From assembly GCA_900472605.1 (NCBI GenBank), contig UCJD01000046.1, forward strand, positions 1-64,000: a DNA stretch of 64,000 nt. Direction: 5' to 3'. Below the pieces are notes generated by a model. It had not been told where the DNA came from. It saw only the letters and a program-made list of their open reading frames with translations, and searched no databases. Position numbers and translations under genes: made by a program. Positions 26,114 to 35,086 of this stretch are shown here, piece by piece. Position 1 is the stretch's first letter, and each line of letters opens with the position of its first letter. The stretch is from Hyphomicrobiales bacterium. GTDB taxonomy: Bacteria; Pseudomonadota; Alphaproteobacteria; Rhizobiales; Rhizobiaceae.

Positions 26114-26716
26114 ATGAAGTCATTGATTGCACAACTTTTAACTGCTGCGGCTTTGCTAACAGTTTTAGCATGCGGGGCTATCGCTGCGGTATCTCTCGAA
26201 CGCGAGCATGACGCTCACCCCTTTGACAATATGCAAGCGAGCCTTTGGACAAGCGTTCCGACCAAAATAGACCGGTCACGCCAGTCGTTGGAACGGTTGC
26301 CAGCGTTAGCAGCTGATGACACACCTGCGATCCACCCTTCTAAAGCCTCGCTGGTTGCAAACCTCCCTACGGCAACGACAGAGGGTCGTGGTCATGGTGA
26401 ATTTGACGCCCAGATATTGGCGGACGATGCGCCCGCTAACGGTGATCAGTGCAGGTTGAAGTATCGTTCTTATCGAGCCGAGGACAACACCTACCAGCCC
26501 TTTGGTGGCGGGCCGCGCCGCTCTTGCCAAAGTGCTGCGGATAGATCACCTGCATTGATGCAACCGAGCCAACCCGACCAGTTCGCTGCGGACAGCTCTC
26601 TCCAGGATCATATTTCGTGGTGTCGCGCGCGCTACACCTCATATCGGGTGTCGGATGACACCTTCAAGCCATTGGGCGGCGCTGAGCGCCGTAGGTGTCA
26701 ATCGCCGTTCGCATAA
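26114..26716 (+). CDS. BA14K family protein with two repeats
   Basis: Secreted protein of 200 aa. A signal peptide (LLTAAALLTVLACGAIA) is followed by a linker and two BA14K-type units. They read CRLKYRSYRAEDNTYQPFGG and WCRARYTSYRVSDDTFKPLG, each ending in R-C-Q-S. The family was named after a Brucella immunoreactive 14-kDa protein, which is proposed to have lectin-like properties. The usual protein has one unit; this one has two, joined by a Pro/Gln/Ser linker. Confidence 0.85.
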   Translation: MKSLIAQLLTAAALLTVLACGAIAAVSLEREHDAHPFDNMQASLWTSVPTKIDRSRQSLERLPALAADDTPAIHPSKASLVANLPTATTEGRGHGEFDAQILADDAPANGDQCRLKYRSYRAEDNTYQPFGGGPRRSCQSAADRSPALMQPSQPDQFAADSSLQDHISWCRARYTSYRVSDDTFKPLGGAERRRCQSPFA

Positions 26717-26771
26717 TCAGAGTTGACGGCAACATCAGCCTCCAAAGGCTTTCTAGGAACGGCGCAAGCTG

Positions 26772-27836
26772 ATGAGAATGGGTAAAATAGTTTCGACGAT
26801 CGCAACAATTCTGGCCGTAACCACCGTTGCTGCCATCCTCACGCAACGCAGCCCCGCCACCGCTGTGAATGATGGCCAGCTTCTAGATGAAAGCCGCGGC
26901 AGAGATGCCGATATCCCCGAGGCCATTCCTCTCAGGGGCTTAAAAGATGTCATGTGGCGAGTGGTTCATCAAGTGTCCGAGGACCGCGTGACGCTGATCG
27001 CAGCCGGGGTGACGTTCTACCTCCTGCTTGGCTTATTTCCTGCAATCTCGGCCGTTGTCGCACTGTACGGATTGGTCGCTGATACCTCGACGATGGCCGA
27101 GCATCTGAGGGAGTTATCCGGCATGCTGCCGCCCGGGGCGTTCGACCTCATCGCCGAGCGGATCAGCAGTCTGTCAGAGAGCCGTAATTCAACACTTGGC
27201 CTGACCTTCTTCGCAAGCTTGAGCATTGCACTGTGGAGCACTCACAGCGCCACACTGGCGATCTTCGATGCCATGAACGTTGCCTACGATGAAACCGAAA
27301 AGCGTGGGCTAATCACACTGAACGTCGTTGGCTTGGCTTTCACTTTGTGTGCCATGGTATCGGCCGTGCTTATCATCGGCCTTGTTGCAATCATTCCCCT
27401 GGTCCTGTCCTACATCTGGTTGGACCGGTTCGAAGAGCAAATGGCACTCATTGTGCGCTGGCCGATCTTGTTTGTGATCGTCGCGATTGCGACGACGGCC
27501 ATTTATCGGTTCGGCCCCAGCCGACAGCCAGCCAAGCTTCGCTGGCTGACTTGGGGTTCGGTCCTTGTGACGGTGTCCTGGTTTTCAATGTCGCTTGGCT
27601 TCTCGTTCTACCTCAAGCATTTTGCCAACTACGATGCGACGTACGGGACACTGGGGGCCCTTATCGGCTTCCTTGTCTGGATTTGGCTGTCGATCGTAAT
27701 CCTCATTGTCGGCGGTGAGTTGAACGCCGAGCTCGAGCACCAGACCGCGAAAGACACCACCACTGGCACACCTCGTCCGATGGGGACCCGCGGTGCATAT
27801 GTCGCAGACACGTTGGGTGCGCCTTCGGGACGCTAA
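26772..27836 (+). CDS. YihY/BrkB family inner membrane protein
   Basis: Protein of 354 aa. A hydrophobic N-terminal segment and charged linker precede the YihY core: LIAAGVTFYLLLGLFPAISA, then helices through SIALWSTHSATLAIFDAMNVAYDE, and YDATYGTLGALIGFLVWIW near the end. About six core helices are predicted plus the N-terminal one. The family was once annotated as ribonuclease BN in error; a transport role is suspected but unproven. The extra N-terminal segment is unusual for the family. Confidence 0.92.
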   Translation: MRMGKIVSTIATILAVTTVAAILTQRSPATAVNDGQLLDESRGRDADIPEAIPLRGLKDVMWRVVHQVSEDRVTLIAAGVTFYLLLGLFPAISAVVALYGLVADTSTMAEHLRELSGMLPPGAFDLIAERISSLSESRNSTLGLTFFASLSIALWSTHSATLAIFDAMNVAYDETEKRGLITLNVVGLAFTLCAMVSAVLIIGLVAIIPLVLSYIWLDRFEEQMALIVRWPILFVIVAIATTAIYRFGPSRQPAKLRWLTWGSVLVTVSWFSMSLGFSFYLKHFANYDATYGTLGALIGFLVWIWLSIVILIVGGELNAELEHQTAKDTTTGTPRPMGTRGAYVADTLGAPSGR

Positions 27837-27845
27837 CGTCATTAC

Positions 27846-28655
27846 CTACTTGAGCGCGATCCCTTTGGCCGACAACCCATCCTTCAGACGGTCGATGATG
27901 TCGTAGCGTGTCTCGGACCATTGAGTTGTTCGAGCCCAGTACTGCAGCGTGAGAACGGTCTTGTCTGCGGTGAGGTCGTTGGAGAAGACCCGAGGCTGAG
28001 GCTGCTTCTGGACGCGTTCGTCGGCGGTCACGATCGACAGAATCTCCATTTTAACGGCGTTGGCGTCTGTGTCGTTGCCGATGGCAACCGAAAGCTCCTG
28101 CCGACGATTAGATTCGCGACTATGGTTGGTGATGGGAGTGTTCCACAGCGTCGAGTTGGGAGCCATCAAATACAGACCGTCGGCTGTCTTCATCTCCGTG
28201 GCAAAAAGGCCGATCTCGACGATGAAGCCTTTCACGGTACCCGTTTCAATATATTCTCCGACCCGCAGCGGCCGCAGCACAAGCAGCATGATGCCCGCCG
28301 CAATGTTTTGAAGTGTGCCTTGGAGAGCCAGCCCAACCGCCAAGCCGGCTGCACCTAGGGCTGCGATAATGGACGCAGTCTGAACGCCAAACTGACCGAG
28401 TACCGTCACGAAAACTAGGATCAGAAGTCCATAGTGCAGTACGTTCTCGAAGAACCGAGCGAGCGTTTCGTCAATTCCGTGGATTCGGGATATGCCTTGA
28501 TATGCCCATCGACTGACGATGCCAGACAGCATCCAGCCACCGACAAGCAGCACAAGGGCCCCGACGATCGAAAACCCGTATTGAACGGCGAGAGCGGTGG
28601 CCTGAGAAAATGCCGTGCGCGTGGCGACGATGACGTTAGCGGCTGGTGTTTCCAT
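27846..28655 (-). CDS. MscS-type mechanosensitive channel
   Basis: Small-conductance mechanosensitive channel of 269 aa that releases solutes on osmotic downshock. Helices lie at about residues 20-50 and 65-85. The pore-lining Gly/Ala-rich helix is ASIIAALGAAGLAVGLALQG, and the beta domain follows with GFIVEIGLF and LMAPNSTLWNTPITN. The ATG at 28655 was chosen by topology and GGCCAGCTCC upstream; the frame open to 28967 lacks the family N-terminus. It converges with the BrkB gene, with 9 nt between the stops. Confidence 0.92.
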   Translation of the reverse strand: METPAANVIVATRTAFSQATALAVQYGFSIVGALVLLVGGWMLSGIVSRWAYQGISRIHGIDETLARFFENVLHYGLLILVFVTVLGQFGVQTASIIAALGAAGLAVGLALQGTLQNIAAGIMLLVLRPLRVGEYIETGTVKGFIVEIGLFATEMKTADGLYLMAPNSTLWNTPITNHSRESNRRQELSVAIGNDTDANAVKMEILSIVTADERVQKQPQPRVFSNDLTADKTVLTLQYWARTTQWSETRYDIIDRLKDGLSAKGIALK

Positions 28656-28780
28656 GGAGCTGGCCTTTGCTGTATGTAAGTCATGAGTTTTGAAACGACG
28701 GTGAGGCAGTTCTGGTGCGCGTGCGGCCAACTGAACTACGAAACCCGATTTCAGTTTTAGAATTCGGCGGTCCGCTCCAG

Positions 28781-29641
28781 CTAAATCATGATCTCGCCGC
28801 CCGTGACCGGAACAACGGCACCCGTCATGTAGCTCCCAAGATCCGAAGCCAGGAGCACATACGCGCCCGCGAGTTCGGCCGGCTGTCCGGCACGTCCCAT
28901 CAGGGTTTGCTGACCGAAACTTGTCGTCTTTTCTGACGACATGGTAGACGGGATGAGGGGCGTCCAAATCGGACCGGGGGCAACGGCGTTGACGCGAATG
29001 CCCTTCTCGGCAACCATTTCAGCAAGACCCGCGGTGAAATTTGAAACTGCTCCCTTGGTCGAGGCATACGCAAGAAGGTGAGAGGACGGCTGCCGGGACT
29101 GGATCGACGTGGTGTTGATGATCGAGCTGCCTGGGCGCATGTAGGGGACAGCAGCCTTTGAAAGGAAGAAAGGCGCGTAGATATTTGTTCGGAATGTCTG
29201 GTCCCATTCCTCTGCAGAAATGTCCGATATGTCAGCATAGGTCCGCTGGAAGGCGGCATTGTTCACAAGTATGTCTATGGAGCCGAGTTCGCGAACGGTA
29301 TGCTGAATGAGCTCTTTACAGTGGTCTTCGGAGGTGATGTCGCCAGGTGAAATCACGGCCCTGCGTCCCGCATCCCGAACCCAGCGAGCGGTATCTTCCG
29401 CGTCTTCGAATTCGTTCAAGAAGGAGATGACAACGTCGGCACCTTCTCGGGCGAACGCGACCGCAACAGCCTTGCCTATCCCAGAGTCCGCACCCGTGAT
29501 CAGAGCGACCTTACCTTCAAGCCTTCGGTTTCCTTCGTACGAGTGTTCGCCATGGTCGGGGACAGGTTGCATTGCGGCTGTTTTGCCTGGCGGGTCCTGA
29601 CGTTGCTCAGGATAGGGGGGCGTCGGGCGTTCTTCGGTCAT
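28781..29641 (-). CDS. SDR family oxidoreductase (YghA-like), paralog 3
   Basis: NAD(P)-dependent dehydrogenase of 286 aa. It has the YghA arm (PPYPEQRQDPPG, DHGEHSYEG), the cofactor loop TGADSGIG, NNAA, NTTSIQ around the active-site Ser and catalytic YASTKGA. GGAGAACAAG precedes the ATG at 29641. It is close in sequence to the SDRs at 154 and 20378, but has neither the Lys-rich leader of the first nor the Tat signal of the second. The EcfG-type promoter lies at 29670-29695. Confidence 0.93.
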   Translation of the reverse strand: MTEERPTPPYPEQRQDPPGKTAAMQPVPDHGEHSYEGNRRLEGKVALITGADSGIGKAVAVAFAREGADVVISFLNEFEDAEDTARWVRDAGRRAVISPGDITSEDHCKELIQHTVRELGSIDILVNNAAFQRTYADISDISAEEWDQTFRTNIYAPFFLSKAAVPYMRPGSSIINTTSIQSRQPSSHLLAYASTKGAVSNFTAGLAEMVAEKGIRVNAVAPGPIWTPLIPSTMSSEKTTSFGQQTLMGRAGQPAELAGAYVLLASDLGSYMTGAVVPVTGGEIMI

Positions 29642-29669
29642 CTTGTTCTCCTTTTGGATCAAGCAAGGT

Positions 29670-29695
29670 AAACCGAAGGGAGGGGTGCCAGTTCC
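29670..29695 (-). promoter_or_regulatory. EcfG-type promoter (GGAAC-N17-GTT)
   Basis: On the minus strand GGAAC (29695-29691) and GTTT (GTT at 29673-29671) are 17 nt apart. It drives SDR paralog 3. Confidence 0.65.
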
Positions 29696-29717
29696 GCCAG
29701 CCGAGCAAGTTTTTCCA

Positions 29718-29967
29718 GTCACAATCGGCCCATCCAAACGCTCAACCAGACAAAGGTGTTAGGATCAATGCCTGCCATGGCGTTTCAGGGGTCGGTGAAG
29801 GCCGTCGCCTGGATGTGAATGGTCTTGCCATCAGGATCATGTTGGAAGATCAGGCCGCCGGTTGCCGTGGAATGGCCTGGGACCTAGTCGATGACAGTTT
29901 CCGTGCTTTCCAATAAAGCGGTACCGTCGCGCACCTCACCACGAACCGTGACCTGCGACGCTGTCAT
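29718..29967 (-). pseudogene. Possible decayed short gene
   Basis: From an ATG at 29967 the minus strand reads TASQVTVRGEVRDGTALLES, continues through a TAG, then LIFQHDPDGKTIHIQATAF, a TGA, and NAMAGIDPNTFVWLSVW to a final stop. The alternating strand pattern looks protein-like, but no family is recognised and chance cannot be excluded. The rest of 29696-30074 shows nothing else. Confidence 0.2.
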
Positions 29968-30074
29968 ATTGGCCCTATTACGCACTTCGATCTCTGCTGG
30001 TCGCGGGTTCCATCGACGTCCTAAATGACCACTCTGACAAAAGGCCAGATCATGACCGACGGGAGCCGTAGCGG

Positions 30075-30254
30075 CTAGCCGGCAGCGTGGTATCCGCCAT
30101 AGATTCCGATACCAAGATAGAAGACGAAAGCAACGATCGCTATGCCTGCGCCGACCAATAGCGCAGCGCGTCCAAAGCGCAATTTCTGGCGATCTTCAGC
30201 AGGGCTGTCGGCCGATGGAGCGATAGCTGGATCGGAGTTGGGATTGCTCGACAT
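30075..30254 (-). CDS. Single-helix membrane microprotein
   Basis: Protein of 59 aa. The N-terminal half is Ser/Pro/Asp-rich, and one predicted helix lies at about residues 30-52 (LLVGAGIAIVAFVFYLGIGIY). GGGACATCACG precedes the ATG at 30254. No family recognised. It is similar in plan to the other one-helix microproteins of this region. Confidence 0.65.
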   Translation of the reverse strand: MSSNPNSDPAIAPSADSPAEDRQKLRFGRAALLVGAGIAIVAFVFYLGIGIYGGYHAAG

Positions 30255-30589
30255 CGTGATGTCCCTTTTGCTGTTTCGTTGTCTTGAACACAACAAGGGA
30301 TCACAGCGCAAATTGTTCCTCGATTGCCGCGAGCTAACGCTGACCACAATTACACTACGGCGAGGCCAGAACAATGTGTGGAATGGGCCCCGATCTTCGA
30401 TGACCACGGAGACCGTGGCCCGTGGCCCACCGCTACTTGGGGAGCGGGCCCCGGGGGTGGCGACGATCATCTCAAGCTCGTCGGCCTCCCTCATCGACTG
30501 TATGACTGTCAGCCGGCCGGAGTGCGAACGCTCGGCAACACTCAGCTCTTTGCCGAACATCGACAGGTCAAATCGCTACTCGCCACTGC

Positions 30590-31006
30590 TCATTGTCTAG
30601 GGCGCGCCACCGCCCGGCCAGTGCCTTCGGAAGTTTCCGTGAGGGAAATTGAGGCAAGTGCGACATCTACTACCCGTGCCAGAACTTCTCCGGCCGCAGG
30701 TTTGAGGACCCATTGACCTCCACGGGCATGATGCCGCTCAACGGTTGACAGATAGTCGTGCGAGTAGACCACAAAGGGCACTTGCCGCTCCCTAAGAATT
30801 TCAAACACTTCGCGACATCTGCCGTCGGTCAGTTGAGGATCGACGATGGCTATAACGGGCGTATTCGTCTTCAGCCAAGTCAGCGCATATTGGCAGTTTC
30901 CGCCAAGATGCAAATTACGGAAGCCCGCCCGCCGTAGGACCTCTTCCACCTCGTTCGCTACCAAAAGGTCATTTTCAAGGATCAATACTTCGATTTCCGA
31001 CGACAT
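30590..31006 (-). CDS. Stand-alone response-regulator receiver domain
   Basis: Protein of 138 aa consisting of one receiver domain without an output domain. The acidic pocket is END at residues 11-13, the phosphate-accepting Asp lies in AIVDPQL at about 56, and the conserved Lys is in WVLKPAA. The usual T/S lies in FVVYSHD. Single-domain receivers often act in phosphorelays of the general stress response, but no histidine kinase is in the window. The ATG at 31006 is preferred over 31078 because the family starts just before the first strand. Confidence 0.9.
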   Translation of the reverse strand: MSSEIEVLILENDLLVANEVEEVLRRAGFRNLHLGGNCQYALTWLKTNTPVIAIVDPQLTDGRCREVFEILRERQVPFVVYSHDYLSTVERHHARGGQWVLKPAAGEVLARVVDVALASISLTETSEGTGRAVARPRQ

Positions 31007-31399
31007 GGGTGCGTCCGTCAATCTGTTGTGGTTACGAGACTTCGTTTGGGGCAGAAGTGAGCTCCACGATCTTGACAAGCGGAGGGATCACGAAGTCGCA
31101 CCTTTGCGGGTCCTCAATGAACTGTTCGCTAGCTCCGATGTTCCACGACACGGCACGATTACCCGTGACTGACTGGATGTCTACCGAGGCTTGATGCAGA
31201 AAGAGGCAGAGGCGTCAAAGGGTCCTTTCACCTTTGGGGAATGTTTCTGATGTTGGCGCCTCGCTTCCCGACGATTAAGTCGACCAGGCAGACTTGGGTT
31301 CGCACATCCTCACACGGCGCTGCTTTGGCGTACCTCGTGGAGAAACGGAACCAATTGCAGCCGCATGGGTTCGGGTTTAAAGGAATAGGAGGAGTGCAA
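31007..31399. other. Gene-free stretch upstream of a secreted protein gene
   Basis: No supported gene. The stretch separates two divergent genes and contains the EcfG-type promoter at 31347-31372. Confidence 0.4.
31347..31372 (+). promoter_or_regulatory. EcfG-type promoter (GGAAC-N17-GTT)
   Basis: GGAAC at 31347-31351 and GTTC from 31369 are 17 nt apart, 28 nt before the GTG start at 31400. Confidence 0.65.
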
Positions 31400-31747
31400 G
31401 TGCAAAATCTTATCAGAGCAGCCTTCATAGGTACTTTGGCCTTGTCGAGTGTTTCGATTTCTGGCCTTCCCGCTATGTCACAGGACCTGGAATTTCGAGT
31501 TGGCCCCGGTGGGGTAGACGTTCGAAATCGCGATCGCGATCGATATCCCGATCAATATGAAGGCGGTCGGGACAGACGTCGCGGAGAGTGCACTCCAGAC
31601 GATGCCCTTGACGCCGCCAGGGACTCAGGTCTGCGCCGCGCAAGAATCGCGCGCGTCACACCGCGTAACGTCGTTGTGGAAGGTTTCACACGCCGCGGAC
31701 CCGATCGCATCGTATTCGCAAACGTGCGCGGTTGTCCTGAAGTCTGA
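31400..31747 (+). CDS. Secreted Arg/Asp-rich hypothetical protein
   Basis: Protein of 115 aa starting at a GTG preceded by AGGAGG at 7 nt. A signal peptide (AFIGTLALSSVSISGLPAMS) is followed by a charged stretch with repeated RDRD pairs, then a C-terminal domain (CTPDDALDAARDSGLRRARI, VVVEGFTRRG) ending RGCPEV. The two Cys could pair in the periplasm. Similar short secreted proteins with this C-terminal pattern are common in rhizobia, but none has a known function. Confidence 0.75.
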   Translation: MQNLIRAAFIGTLALSSVSISGLPAMSQDLEFRVGPGGVDVRNRDRDRYPDQYEGGRDRRRGECTPDDALDAARDSGLRRARIARVTPRNVVVEGFTRRGPDRIVFANVRGCPEV

Positions 31748-31751
31748 AAAT

Positions 31752-31782
31752 CGACAGGCGTCCCTAGATGGGACGCCTGTCG
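31752..31782 (+). terminator. Strong hairpin after the secreted protein gene
   Basis: A perfect 13-pair stem (31752-31764 with 31770-31782, loop TAGAT) begins 4 nt after the stop. It has no T-run, but its stability makes it a likely transcript end or barrier. Confidence 0.6.
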
Positions 31783-32570
31783 CCCGGATGGGACTCGTGC
31801 AAAACTGCTGATCTCGATAGGGCTTGTTTAGGAACGCCACGTTTTGTGCCAGGTCACGTTCTCGCGAGCGAACAAGACCTGAGGTGATGAAAACCTTCGT
31901 CTGCGGCCGATCGCTCGCCTTCAAAGAAACAGACCAACAGACATTGAGCAGTGAGATGGCCGCCGCCTGAAGCACGCGATGGTTGGCGATTGCCACGCAG
32001 GCACTCCGATCCGTGACCGAGCGGGAATACTTTCGAAGTTTTGAGAAGCGCTTGTTCGCGCTCGGAAGGGCACACGATGGTTTGGTCCATGACAATGGTG
32101 TAGCGACAATCCACGCGATTGCCGACAGGATTCGGCGTGCCCCCGGCAAAACCGGATGGCCTGGGAATCGCAGGCCCTGATATTTCTCTCGTCCGCGCGG
32201 CGCGCTTCGATGGGTCGTTTACTCGAACTTGCCTCGAGAGTTGACGTTACCGGAGCCGGGAGTGTTTTTCCCGGAGTCCTACGACACTGAGTGGTTGATC
32301 GGTAAGCTCGTCGAGTTGCGCTCACATCATTGAGCTGCCGTGCCACACGCTATCAAGGCCGATGCGGCCGATGGCGAAAGTAGGCAGATGAGGCTGACAT
32401 CGAGAACCCTTCAATATTGTCCTCTCGGTGTACCGAACACTTCGCTATGTCAAATTGAGCAGCATCAGTTTAAATTGAGAGTATACTATCTGGTATCGGC
32501 CTCATTTACGATGGTCGTGGTCGCTTGGGAGTGTTTTTTGCTTCTGCCGGTCAGACGGAGGAGCACCCAG
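31783..32570. other. Long stretch without a supported gene
   Basis: About 790 nt with open frames on both strands but no ribosome site, family motif or promoter pattern that I can support. An upstream extension of the gene at 32571 exists but lacks a start signal. It may be a decayed region. Confidence 0.4.
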
Positions 32571-32831
32571 ATGCTGTTATCCCTTTTGTACCTTGAAGAT
32601 TCCGAAATCGAACTCGTCACGTTGGCTGTTCACGAATGGTGCCGCTTGCATCTTTGCGACGTTGATAGCAGCGAGGGACGCAGAGCGCTCACGATGGCAA
32701 TCGATCTGGTTCAGTCGAGGCACTCCGAGAGATCACTGCTCCCGGAACTCACCGGATGCCTTGCTCCGCCCAGCGACATGGCAGCATGCATAGTCAAAGA
32801 CATCAGTCAGGATATGTCCCGAGCTGTATGA
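32571..32831 (+). CDS. Small hypothetical protein
   Basis: Protein of 86 aa (LLSLLYLEDSEIELVTLAVHEWCRLH, then GRRALTMAIDLVQS), probably alpha-helical and cytosolic. CGGAGGAG lies 9 nt upstream of the ATG at 32571. The frame is open to 32340, but that part is poor in ribosome signals. No family name recognised. Confidence 0.7.
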   Translation: MLLSLLYLEDSEIELVTLAVHEWCRLHLCDVDSSEGRRALTMAIDLVQSRHSERSLLPELTGCLAPPSDMAACIVKDISQDMSRAV

Positions 32832-32978
32832 AATCCATTTTCTTGATCGGCAACTATTAAATAGCGAGCCGGTAATTGAGCGTCTAACACGAGCATGATT
32901 CGAAGGCGTTCAGCTCGCTTCGGGGGAACCCACTGGCGCAATGTGCATTGTCCTCCGACAGCAAGAGGAGGCAATTCG

Positions 32979-33272
32979 ATGCAGGTTCTCGCTACACAAG
33001 TTAGCAATTCCGCAAATGGAACGGTAACCGTAGAATTTAAAGGCGAAGGTAGCGAACTGGTATCCGTCACAATGGCGGACGGCGAGGGTAGCCTTGGTGG
33101 CGACCATGCTGTCCTTCGCGCAAAGGAGATCATGGTTCAGTTGACAGCGTTCGGAGAAGCCAGCTCCACGGGACGCACAGCGCCGATTGGCATGTTGACC
33201 CCGGCAGACATCCATTCGGATGCGGAACCAATCCCAAGTGCCACGCCCGGCTCTCATATCCGCGCGGACTAG
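32979..33272 (+). CDS. Small hypothetical protein
   Basis: Protein of 97 aa with a beta-rich N-terminal part (VLATQVSNSANGTVTVEFKGEG is the first strand pair), then an acidic helix and a Pro/Ser-rich C-terminus. AAGAGGAGG precedes the ATG at 32979. A GGAAC-N17-ATT near-match to the EcfG promoter lies just upstream (around 32926). Function unknown. Confidence 0.65.
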   Translation: MQVLATQVSNSANGTVTVEFKGEGSELVSVTMADGEGSLGGDHAVLRAKEIMVQLTAFGEASSTGRTAPIGMLTPADIHSDAEPIPSATPGSHIRAD

Positions 33273-33303
33273 TTATGGGAATAATCGGTGAATGAGGTCC
33301 TGA

Positions 33304-33780
33304 ATGGCTACGAGTTCGGTAAAGTTTCGGCGTGATCCGGGCTACAAGCGCTACCAAGGGGGCGCTGGAACACAGAGGCATGGAGAAGCGGCGTCCTCCG
33401 ATGATCTCCGTCGCTTGAGAAGGATTTCCACCGTCGCATCACTCATGGATACGGCTTTAGGAATTCCGTTCACGCGCTTCCGCGTGGGCGCGGATTCGGT
33501 GTTGGGCCTTATCCCGGGGATAGGTGACGCTGCCGGGGCGCTAGTAAGCCTTTATCTTGTCAACGAGGCTCGTCGTCTAGGGGTTCCGAAAGAGAAGCTG
33601 GCAAGAATGATGGCTAACGTGGGCATCGACTTCGTGGGAGGCGCAGTTCCATTGCTCGGCGACCTGTTCGATGTGTACTTCAAGTCAAATAAACGCAACG
33701 TAGACTTGGTGCTTGACCACTTTGGGATGTCCCGCGACGAGCTGAAGCGGAAGGGCCGGCGAAATCGAGAAAAGGAATGA
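33304..33780 (+). CDS. DUF4112 protein
   Basis: Protein of 158 aa. After a basic N-terminus the DUF4112 core appears: TVASLMDTALGIPFTRFRVG, DSVLGLIPGIGDAAG, LVNEARRLGVPKEKLARM and VGGAVPLLGDLFDVYFKSN. Two hydrophobic helices suggest a membrane-associated protein. The function is unknown. The stop is 4 nt from the ATG of the flavodoxin remnant. Confidence 0.92.
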   Translation: MATSSVKFRRDPGYKRYQGGAGTQRHGEAASSDDLRRLRRISTVASLMDTALGIPFTRFRVGADSVLGLIPGIGDAAGALVSLYLVNEARRLGVPKEKLARMMANVGIDFVGGAVPLLGDLFDVYFKSNKRNVDLVLDHFGMSRDELKRKGRRNREKE

Positions 33781-33784
33781 TCCG

Positions 33785-33960
33785 ATGACACTGAAGGCGA
33801 TCGCACTGAACGGTACGTTAGACTCAGCAGCGGTTAGCCGTCGTATACTGACCGGATGCTTGATATGATCGCTGAAGCGCTTCGCAATAATCGGGTTGAG
33901 GTCGAAACGATCCGTCTAGCGTACCATGATATCGACCCGAGCGTTGGAACCCTTGTCTGA
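33785..33960 (+). pseudogene. Remnant of a flavodoxin-family oxidoreductase gene
   Basis: The ATG at 33785 starts MTLKAIALNGTL, nearly identical to the N-terminus of the intact gene at 10646. The frame stops after 27 codons. From 33856 the shifted frame reads LDMIAEALRNNRVEVETIRLAYHDIDPSVG, matching the next part of the paralog (amphipathic helix, then TIRL). Nothing of the FMN-site region follows. It is a truncated, frameshifted copy. Confidence 0.75.
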
Positions 33961-34087
33961 CTTGGCCAGCCGACGTCCGTCGCGGAACGCGCTTTGGAAC
34001 GAAGGGTCTCGCTCCGCAATCGGTCGAGAGGCCACAACGCGCTTAGGTACGGAAAAGCCGAACCCTGCATTGGTACCCTCCCAGCAT

Positions 34088-35086
34088 CTAACGTCTTGCC
34101 AAATGCCACAATCGCATCAGTTCGATGGGCGCGGAAATACCTGCTCCCAGCACGAACGGGTCTTTTGATCCCGATGCAATTGGACCCGTTTCCTTGACAG
34201 GAAGACCATGTCCCATGCCGGTCACCGAATAAAACGAAACCCGGCTTGCGCTGACAGTGCTCCATGTAGACAACTCGCCCCACGCCTTCGTCTCACTCCG
34301 GCCAGCGCTTCGCTTGACATCGTGCGCTTCAACCCATTGATCAACGCAGGCCAGCGCGTTTGCCGGATTGACCGTGCGATCTGCCGTCCCCTGCCAGATG
34401 CTGATGGGCGGCCAGGCCCGTTGGCCAGGAGAAATTTCTTGAATCCTGGCGCCCCAACCATCCTTAGGCGTTGACGCGCCAGATGTCATCGCGCGCAACG
34501 CCGACATCGCGTCGCGCACAGCGCCAACCGGCATTCCAGCCACAATCGCGGCACCTGCGAACGTGTCCGGATAATTGGCGACCAGGGCACCTGTCATCGC
34601 TCCGCCGGCAGATAGACCGACGACGTAAACGCGCGATCGATCGGCACGATGCCGTTTCAGGGCATAGTCAATCATCTGCTTGATGGACAGCAACTCGCCG
34701 CGATCACGAGCGACCTCGCTCGGACGGAACCAGTTGAAGCATCGTTGAGGGTTATTCGAATGGGTCTGCTGCGGATAGAGCACGATGAACCCACGATCCT
34801 TCGCTAGCTTCGAAAAGCCGCTGGCGGCGTCCAGGCTCTCCGGAGTCTGCCGGCAGCCGTGAAGCACAATCACCATGGCTGGTTTGCGCGGCAGGTTGGT
34901 AGGCACGTAGGACTTCATCACAAGGCGGCCGGGATTGCTGCCGAAAGCCTGGACCAACTGGAGTGTCGGTCGCTGCTCCTTAGACGGTTTGCGCCGGACC
35001 GGGCTCCATGCCTTCTCTAGCGAGCCTACAGCCTTGCGCTGCATCTTCAACAATCGCGTCAGCGATCTGGTGAAGCCGAGCTTCAA
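34088..35086 (-). CDS. PHB depolymerase-family esterase
   Basis: Protein of 332 aa of the poly(3-hydroxybutyrate) depolymerase/esterase PHB group. It has VIVLHGCRQTPESLD (oxyanion region), the lipase box GLSAGG, a catalytic Asp in QGTADRTVNP and a His in GMGHGLPV. No signal peptide is seen, so it may be an intracellular esterase. The frame starts at a TTG that overlaps the Nudix stop (TTGA), giving translational coupling; an ATG at 35044 is an alternative. Whether polyhydroxybutyrate is the substrate is open. Confidence 0.9.
   Translation of the reverse strand: MKLGFTRSLTRLLKMQRKAVGSLEKAWSPVRRKPSKEQRPTLQLVQAFGSNPGRLVMKSYVPTNLPRKPAMVIVLHGCRQTPESLDAASGFSKLAKDRGFIVLYPQQTHSNNPQRCFNWFRPSEVARDRGELLSIKQMIDYALKRHRADRSRVYVVGLSAGGAMTGALVANYPDTFAGAAIVAGMPVGAVRDAMSALRAMTSGASTPKDGWGARIQEISPGQRAWPPISIWQGTADRTVNPANALACVDQWVEAHDVKRSAGRSETKAWGELSTWSTVSASRVSFYSVTGMGHGLPVKETGPIASGSKDPFVLGAGISAPIELMRLWHLARR

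Noticed and set aside
31854-32346. Minus-strand frames (86 and 141 codons) in the long gap
   Set aside because: They overlap each other in different frames, lack starts with ribosome sites and resemble no family.
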